NCBI GenBank assembly: GCA_031472005.1 | Contig: PZJY01000007.1 | Location: 868,001-932,000, forward strand | Reading direction: 5' to 3' | Length of the DNA stretch: 64,000 nt | DNA from: Tetracladium setigerum | Taxonomy: Eukaryota; Ascomycota; Leotiomycetes; Helotiales | In this document: one piece after another, positions 56,401 through 64,000 of the stretch | How positions within the stretch are numbered: the first letter of the stretch is position 1 | Layout: the number at the start of each line of letters is the position of its first letter | Program-made: the position numbers and the translations under genes | Notes under the pieces: model-generated | Told to the model about the DNA's origin: nothing | Databases searched by the model: none | The model's input: the letters and a program-made list of their open reading frames with translations, nothing else

Positions 56401-59400
56401 GAGACGAGTAGGTGTTCAACCAAGACTGCTTAGATTTTTGATTGGGACATGTTGATTGTGGTATTTCTAAACGGAATTCTGGATGTACGTTTGGAATTGG
56501 GATTTATTCGTTACGCGAACTTTGGGAGTTTCGGGTAGACACTTGACGAAGTGGACGAAAATACAGCGGTATATGGGATACTGGAGTTCTTACAGTAAAG
56601 ATTGGAATTGGAAAGTATTCACAAAGATCATAGCGAGTGAGCAACAGCGTGGCGTTTGAAGGTAGACTACCTAGGTAGACACTTCAAGAACAATGCATGA
56701 CTTCTCCAGATACATCTTTCCGTGGAACATCTAAGCGAGCCGTTTAGTATCTTGATCGTGATGTGGTTTAATCGTTACGTTTGTGAATGTGTTCTAGACT
56801 CCCATGGGTTCGTGATGGAAAAAGAATTAAGAGGACATGGACTACACTCTAGAACCGTCGAAACTGTGCTCACCACTCCTTTCCTTCCACCACTCTCTGA
56901 GGGTGAGTTTGCCACAATTATCCGTTGAAAATCCCCCGTGTTTCTATTGTAGTTCCCCTCTCTTCAATAATTATGTCAACCTGGTGCTGAAAGCCTGAAA
57001 CACCGTCAAGGAGCTTCCTTCACTTCTCGTCCACCTTGCTTGCCTGTGAGCCGCAAGATTCGAGACCGAACTAGCCTTTCAAGCACGGGAAGATAAACAT
57101 GCAAGCAAGGCCCAGACGGGGAAGTAAAGAAATCACCATCAAGCAAGTTCCTTGCTGGTTGGCATCCCCTCCCACTTCTCTCTCCGATATCTCTTCTCCT
57201 GGTTAGTACTCATCTTCTACCCGCTCCATCGTTTTCTTATTCCCACATATCCCACTTTAAACCAGTCTTGCACATGTGAATAATCACTTCCTTTCTGGAT
57301 TAATCGAGAGAGGATCTTTCCTTTCCCATCTCTTACCTGTTCCGCTTCAAACCAGTCTCGCACACACATGTTAACAACTTTCCTCTCGACCAGAAAGAGC
57401 TTCCTACTTGTGCCGTTTGGTATGTCTTTGTTTTTAAGTCTATATTCGCAGTCACAGAGTAAGGCAACAATGGAGTCTTGAAAAAATCTATATAGTCTAG
57501 CCTTTGTCCCTTTCCGCGATGTTGATCAACCAGTGACTTCTGGAAGCCGTGAGTTACCAGAGTGACCTGACCGAATCTCGGGTCAAAGGTAACCAGAATG
57601 TAACCATGAAACGCTCCTTCTCTGCCGGAAGATCTCCCGAGAGCCGAATGTTATTGTAGTATCGTGTACTCCCCGAGGTTTAGGAACAACGGTCCGTAGA
57701 AACTGTTGTGTTTCCCGACCCATCTTTCAGAATAGATTCCCACTAGGAGAAAGCCAGAGTCGCCCAGAGAGTATTACCCGCTACCCCGCCTTGCTTACTT
57801 CAAAGTACTTCGAGGTAGGCACAGTAAAAGCTGCAAGTAAGTAAGGGCGGGCCCAAGCTCCTAACAAACTCTTGCCCAAAGCTCCAAAAGCTCCGAAGGG
57901 CTTCAAAGCCTCAAGTGTGTATTCCACTCTCCACCATCGGTGATCTCCGCACTACTTCACTTCGCAAAGATTCCCAAGAGAAGAATGGACGGGCTCCAGG
58001 TTTGTACATCGGAGTAAATTTCTAGTGTTGAGAAGCTTTTTACATACCCCACTTTGTACGTACGTATGCCTATAATTTACTTTATAAGTAGTAGGTAAGC
58101 ATGAATGGACCCTTCATTTTGAGTTTCGCGCGCACAGATACCCTGCCTCTACTGTAAGTACAGAGGACAATAGTACATATGCAACAAACTCCCCACCAAC
58201 CCTATATTCCGGTGAATTTAAGTAACCAAAAGGTATCAAGCCGCCACAGTTGCTGCAGTAATCGGAACATATATACTTTTTGTCGCCTTGCTGCTTATCC
58301 GAACTCCGCGGGTTTTTCGCTGTGGATTGTGTGGTTAGTTACCTAGTCAACCCGGCTCCCCGGTGTAAGGCTGGGAATGAGTTTGTGACTGCTTAGAAGT
58401 GTAGTACAGTATTCTCGGTTATTGATGGATCTTGAAGATTTTAGAATGGGGGGACCAGTGAGAAATTTAAGGTTGAGTTGGGAAAGATGGGTTAGGATGG
58501 GGCTGGAGCTAGGATGAGATCGTGGATCGAGTTGTGGGAAATAACGGGCGTGAAAGAAGGTTTTGTGGAGGATTTGAAACATGTCCAATAATCGACAGTG
58601 ATATTTTGGTCGAAGTCTTGAACGGAACGAAATGTTTTCCAAAGAATAGTGTGATCGAGGTATCGAGATTGTGAGAGGCCGATTGCCAGACGATTCAATA
58701 ATGAGAGAGAGAGAGAGAGAGCAAGAAGGAAGGAAAGCAGATTTTCAGAATATGAATGATGTAATATGAGATTTGATATTGTTATGGTAGTAATGATTGT
58801 GCGAGCTGTATTATTCATATTGTATCAGCGACAGAATTGAATATATGCCAAGACTTCAACGACTTCCAAGAGATTACCGCAAAACCAAAAGCAATACAGT
58901 GAAGAATAAGCTTCCGCGGAGAAAGTTGCTGGAAAGATGCATTGAAAAGAATTGTACTTGTACAATACTGAAGTAAGACGCATGTATCACCACAATAACA
59001 GAAATCGAAACTTGTAAGATTGGATGTTTCTAAAGCTGACTTTTGCTTAGGTTCGTCTCTCAATCAATTTTTGACCAAGACGCGAACGGCAGTGCAGTAG
59101 CAAGCCGAAAGGAATTCGGCGAAGTGATTTCTGAGGAGAGGGGATCTGCGGCAGATGAACCAGGGTTATTAGCGCTGATTCCTCGCTCCACCAAGAATTC
59201 AGGGTTGGGAAAAGGGGGTCAAGTAGGTTTGCTAGCGGTATCCGGAGATAGTTCCTTGGGAAATACTTTTTGCTCCTCTACTTTACTGTAGCAGCTCGAG
59301 AGCTGGACATACAGTACAATCTGGAGGCATCAAAGTCGCTGAAAGACAGTGTAATCCTTTCTTTTCTTTCTTTTTTTCAAAAAAGAGGAAATGATTGTGA

Positions 59401-62114
59401 AGACGTAATGGAAGTATGGTCAACTAATAAGAAATGAGCCATCTTCGATAATGCACACGGAACCACTTCGTCCAGAGTGACAGACTGAAAAGTGTAGTAC
59501 ACTTGAGTGAGAAAGAATGCAAGTCATCGCATGAGAAAGCATGCGAAAAGCAAGACGTTGGACGTGGACGTGTAGCGAACATTCCCGAGAACAGGGGAAC
59601 ATGGGCATTGGCAGATCGGATCGCCGGCGTTTTCCTTCGACCTGCGTGCCCCCAGAGCGGGGAAAGGCGCTGCTGGCTGCTGGTTCAGTCAGCAGTAGAC
59701 TATTTGAATCTGGCTTTTCTGCTGCGACACATGAACAAACAACGAGTTGCCCTGCGCATCATCGGGCTGGGCCACGCAAAAGCCCCTCGCTAGTCGCCTA
59801 GTTCCTACGCCTACGGCTTCTTCCTTTCTGTCTGAGATTTCTCTGGAAGAAAAAAAAAACGTTTCACGTCGTCGTCGTCGCAACGCAAACTGCTCTGCTC
59901 TCCTCAAAAAATGTAAGTCTGGTCCTTGTTTACTCGCGCTACGTCATGGTAATATCCGGCTGGGACCCCGTTATTTAGAGCTTACAGCGGTGTGCCACGA
60001 GACGAGATGCAGGGCTTCAGGGTCCAAGCAAGGCCCTGAAAGCGTCGCGCCGCGTTGAGGTAGAAAGCTCTCGACTTTGAGCTTTGCTTGATGGGAAGAG
60101 TTGGGGTTTTCGTAGCTTTGTAGATTCCACATGAAGGTGGGTTGAGAATGGCCAGTAGAACGTGAGTTACACAAGGCAGTGTGGTGAGATGCCGTGTCTG
60201 AGATGGTTCGCTTGGGGAATACATGGTCGCACGCAAATTCCTTCTCTGGGCGAGGAACAGGAACAGGAACCTTTTTTCCTTTCATTTTCAATTATCTTTT
60301 TCTTTTTCCTTTTCTGGTTCTTTTGCTTGGGAACTTTTTTTTTTTCCTTTGTGGAAGGGGCTCCGACAAGGAGGGTGCATCATCCGGCTGCAGCAGCCAC
60401 ATTCCACTCTGGACCCCTTGTTTACTTGTTGCTTGGGGGGTGTCTCGCTTAGAAATGTGCAGGCCCTAGCCGCCTAGCGTACGGGGATGTATTCCCAGGT
60501 TTCACCGATCCCGCACCAGCTTTTCGATCGCAGATGGCATTGTACTGGGTGTACGAGTAACTCAACCAACCTTATGATGTCAGCGAAATTCGGTGCTGCT
60601 TAGATGTGTGACATGGTGGATTTCGAAATGCTCCCGAACCTTTCAACATGGTTTTGGTGAGCTCACCGCACAACAATCGCGAGAGTATTATCGTGAGCAA
60701 TTCATGCTTGCTGAAGGAGTGAAGTAGTACGCAGGTACTTGTAGAACATCGAGGATCTGGAGGGAGGCCCCATCATCCGCGCAGTACAGGGATAGATGGA
60801 AATTTCCGAAATCTATGGGAGTAAGGTTTTCTGCAGCCACAGTTGACCCCCTCCCTAAGTGGAGAGCCAGCCACTGGGTGATCCCTTGAGACGGCCAGCG
60901 ACCAGCAACTTCACCTTCGTGCGACGTTGAGGAGCCCCCCCCCTCTCGGCTCAGGGACGAGGGATGGAAGCCTACTGGCGGAAACCTCTCCGGCGAGGGC
61001 GTGGAAAGATGACCATTCCATGCAGACAGAGTGTAAAAAACAACTCTTGCTGGCGGTCTTGGGTCAAAGGAGCCAACGAGACTGGAGTAGGTGGCTTGCT
61101 CTCCAGGATGATATCGCCGCCCGTTTCTTCCATATCAGCAGGTTGAACTCCGAATTCCAAGCAATAAGCTTTCAACCCTTGCGCCGTGCCATCTGCATCT
61201 CTGAAGTTCTGGATCTTGTTGTCTGTCCATCCGTCGATCCATGGCCCATGGCTGACGAGTATATTCCTGCGCTAAGAACCAAGTTTCGAGAAGACGAGGA
61301 TGTTGTGGTGTAGAGCTGCTTCGAGGTCGGTAGCTACAGGAAGGAGGAATGAAGGAGGAGAAGAACTTCAAAGTCATGAACAATTATGCGCGCCTGTACA
61401 GCAAGCAGGCAGGACTGTGTTCTCATTATTCGATTTCGATATATACCATGGCGAGAGAGTGAGACACTGTCGGTAGAATGATATACTTGGGAGAGAATCG
61501 TAATGCAGGTACGTCCAGTTAGTGACATTATTCGACCTGTCTGGCTGGGAGATTGATAGCTTTAGTCTGATTCCCTCGTCCGCTAATCCCACCCACCCTT
61601 GCCTGTTAGCGGATGAGTTTTTGCGGCGCCAAGTCTTTCTTAAATGCCATAGCAAATCCGCCAAATGCCATCCACATCCCCTTCTCCCATTGCCTATCCG
61701 GCCTCCTCCCCTCCACCTCTCTTCTTCTTCCTCTCCTCAAAAGTCAACACACACACACTACAAAGTAGTCGACATCGCCACAAATCGACCACTCTGATAC
61801 TCCCTTGATATTATATCAGGGCTTGACATCCACCTCTCTCTTCTGTGCTTCTTTACTTGCAGCATTCTGCCCTGCCTTCACCTGAATTCCAGTTCGAAAG
61901 CATTAGAGTGACGACTACCATCATATTTTTGGTTCAACATACTGCATTACTTTCCCCCCTCGAGCACCAATTCGTCCCATAAAGCATTGATCAGTCTTTG
62001 CCTTCATTACCATCAACGTGCTGCTTGTCACCGGACTACACACCATTTCATGTGGTCGCAATTGCATATCAACACCATTCCGATAACTCCATCTTTCCAT
62101 AACACTTGATCGTG
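56401..62114. other. 5.7-kb region without recognisable genes
   Basis: This is the largest gap in the window. It contains a diverged direct repeat near 57250-57298 and 57340-57391, a GA microsatellite at 58703-58721, a GTC/GTCG run near 59863-59880 just before a GTAAGT donor-like site at about 59911, poly-T tracts near 60290-60350, and a C8 run near 60935. Long open stretches start with TTG rather than ATG. It may be an extended regulatory region or leader of the C2H2 gene, or hold a noncoding RNA. Confidence 0.4.
58703..58721. repeat. GA dinucleotide repeat
   Basis: About nine GA units in an otherwise non-coding region, visible directly. Confidence 0.85.
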
Positions 62115-63086
62115 ATGTATCAACAGCGACCAAGCATGCACGCGCGAGATTCCTCGGGGAATCAAGTGTCATTGCTGAACGACGAGCCCTCGAGATCCCA
62201 CAACATTCAATTCACAAACCCTGACTATTCCGGCTACGGATCCTCCGGGATGGTCAGATCAACCTCCAATACATCCGCACCTAGCATCAATTCTTCGCCC
62301 TGCACGCCGGGCTTGATGCGCGCCGACTCATACGACTCGCAAAACACCAGCGATCCGCATTCTCCCATCACTCCCACTTATGTCGATGATTTTGGGCGAC
62401 CAATTTCATACGCAAGCACCGTTCAATACAAGGACTCGGCACATTTCGAGCATCACGAGACAATGAACTACGCCTACCAACAACACCATCAATACTCGAT
62501 GGCTAGCTCGGCTTCCTATGGGGACAACAGGACTCCATCCTACGCCGAATCACAGAGCTATGAGGATGAACAATATATCGGCGGCAAAGGAACCAAGAGA
62601 TACCCATGCCGATTTAAAGAATCTCACGGCTGCGACCGGACGTTTACAACATCAGGACACGCCTCTCGACACTCCAAAATCCACACTGCGGAGAAAGCAG
62701 TCCAATGCACCTTCTCTGGGTGCCAGAAGAAGTTCACGCGGGCGGATAATATGAAGCAACACCTGGAGACACATTTCAAAGACAGGTCACGATCCTCAAC
62801 CTCATCAAAATCATCGTCGTCGAAGTCGTCCAGTCTTACATTTTCTGCTGGCGTCAAGAAGCCAGTCCGGGCACCAAGCCGCACATCAAGCAGAACGGAA
62901 ATAAGATCGGGGCAGATATCAGAAAACCTTCCGATGGATCCAGCCCTCTTCGAGCCATATCTTCCCCCCTCTTCAACAGTTTATCAGCCACTCAATATGA
63001 GCTCCGTGCAGGAAGCCCTGATTTCCCAACCGATGGCTAACGGCCTTGATGCCCTAGCAGCGGCTGCTGCACAAAGTCAAACCTGA
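62115..63086 (+). CDS. C2H2 transcription factor, Nrg1-like finger pair
   Basis: This is a single-exon gene of 323 aa from ATG 62115 (MYQQRPSMHARDSSGN). A Ser/Tyr/Gln/His-rich N-terminus (about 1-150) precedes two adjacent C2H2 fingers: YPCRFKESHGCDRTFTTSGHASRHSKIH (about 160-190, cited as its Cys and His ligands only) and QCTFSGCQKKFTRADNMKQHLETH. The FTTSGH...RH and F.R.DN..QH helices resemble the yeast Nrg1/Nrg2 repressor fingers. After them come a Ser-rich basic stretch (SRSSTSSKSSSSKSSS) and a tail with PLNMSSVQEAL and an Ala run. Role inferred: sequence-specific regulator, possibly of stress, carbon or developmental genes. The long upstream gap fits a heavily regulated promoter. Confidence 0.85.
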   Translation: MYQQRPSMHARDSSGNQVSLLNDEPSRSHNIQFTNPDYSGYGSSGMVRSTSNTSAPSINSSPCTPGLMRADSYDSQNTSDPHSPITPTYVDDFGRPISYASTVQYKDSAHFEHHETMNYAYQQHHQYSMASSASYGDNRTPSYAESQSYEDEQYIGGKGTKRYPCRFKESHGCDRTFTTSGHASRHSKIHTAEKAVQCTFSGCQKKFTRADNMKQHLETHFKDRSRSSTSSKSSSSKSSSLTFSAGVKKPVRAPSRTSSRTEIRSGQISENLPMDPALFEPYLPPSSTVYQPLNMSSVQEALISQPMANGLDALAAAAAQSQT

Positions 63087-64000
63087 TACATAGGCATCTA
63101 ATTGGCGGAGGAGCCTCCGACAGTCAAGGTACCCCGCTACGCTATTCCAACAAACGTGTCGTAATGGTGGCGTGCGTGAAAGGACCACCCGATTGCTCTG
63201 TTTCGGCGCCCTGCATTAAATCCTGGAAGGAAGCTTGGGCAAGGAGACTAGCTTCGGATTTGCCAACAGCAGATCCTCACTAATTCGGTCTCGCATCAAC
63301 ATTACTGGCTCGGTGTGAAGAGAATATTTGATTCATAAGCTTCAGCGAGAAAAAAATGTCTCCCGTCATCCTTTGTGGTGGTACAGAATACACGGGAAGG
63401 TCTTTCATAGGGGTATGGTTCTTTGTTGCACCATGATGGTGGGAAAATGGGGTGCACATGAGTTTCATGTGATAATGTATATTTGAAGTCGGTTGAATGG
63501 GTTGGGAATCCGGATGGATGACGGAGGGTGACACAAAAGATACCCGTAGGCACGCAAAAAAAGCCTGCTGCAGCATAACATGATCAATTGAGCGCGGACT
63601 GCATCGTAAACGAAGTAAAGATCGAGATGGAAATCAATTCTTTAATAACTTTTCAGTCTTCTTCCTTTCTCTTTCCTCCTTGCTGTGATCTCTTATTTCA
63701 TCTAGGCTCCTCTCTCTTATTGATCACCGGATCGATCGCCCACATACATGCCAACCGGCAACGCCCTCTAGTAGCTATGTCTACTTCGCCCTTTTGTGCC
63801 AGAGTCTATCAGTTACGCCAGGGACTTCAGAAGGAGCAAGTAAGTCTGTCAAGTCAGAATAGCAACCAACAGTGATAATTCCTAGATACACTCCAAAAGA
63901 AATGCCACGCAACAAAGAGACAACTAAATAACTGAAAATTGAAGCATAATGAGAAGATGCGTTGATGTCGTGATTGGTTAGATGTGTACGATGTACAGTA
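63087..64000. other. Downstream flank
   Basis: This holds the C2H2 3' UTR and unassigned sequence to the window edge. No supported ORF. Confidence 0.4.

Noticed and set aside
60927..61313. 128-codon plus-strand open stretch in the large gap
   Set aside because: Begins at TTG; composition not protein-like; overlapping open frames on the other strand.

Overview
This is a nuclear chromosome segment of a filamentous ascomycete (Pezizomycotina). The basis is short GT-AG introns with CTAAC/CTGAC-type branch sites near the acceptor, compact protein-coding genes on both strands, and fungus-specific families (Zn2Cys6 regulator, Zap1-like zinc regulator, verprolin, CHORD-CS protein). Protein style suggests Leotiomycetes such as Helotiales, but that is an impression from memory and not a computed placement. 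I found no RNA gene, CRISPR array, recognisable transposon or virus.

Layout. Positions 1-14.8k hold GOS1 (v-SNARE, cut by the window edge), RPL35, a PAP2 lipid phosphatase, an aldo-keto reductase, a lysine-rich mitochondrial HMG-box protein, the spliceosomal helicase PRP5 and a small N-myristoylated protein. Positions 16-29k hold a Zap1-like zinc-finger regulator, a secreted cysteine protein broken by an in-frame TAG, an orphan membrane glycoprotein, a DUF836 glutaredoxin-like protein, a CHORD-CS co-chaperone and an unknown mitochondrial protein. Positions 29.7-44.3k hold verprolin, SURF4/Erv29 cargo receptor, a Zn2Cys6 regulator, ERB1, a DUF3237 protein, a MOB-family protein and LEO1. Positions 45-56.4k hold an HpcH/HpaI aldolase, a PhoD-like phosphatase, a chimeric protein with a basic domain fused to an omega-like glutathione transferase, and an unknown Cys-cluster protein. 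From 56.4k to 62.1k no gene is recognisable. A C2H2 regulator of Nrg1 type follows.

Most genes are unrelated housekeeping functions (secretory transport, ribosome assembly, splicing, transcription elongation, actin), so there is no biosynthetic cluster. Several are head-to-head pairs over short shared promoters: GOS1/RPL35, mtHMG/PRP5, glutaredoxin-like/CHORD and Zn2Cys6/ERB1. Exon boundaries were derived by hand; unless noted, exon lengths sum to whole codons.

Most notable points: six reading-frame breaks, each explained by one missing base in a C4 or G4 run (five in verprolin, one in the myristoylated protein); the GST fusion; the in-frame TAG in the secreted protein; a transmembrane ORF nested inside the long first MOB intron; and a 57-nt intron-like segment in PRP5 that keeps the frame.
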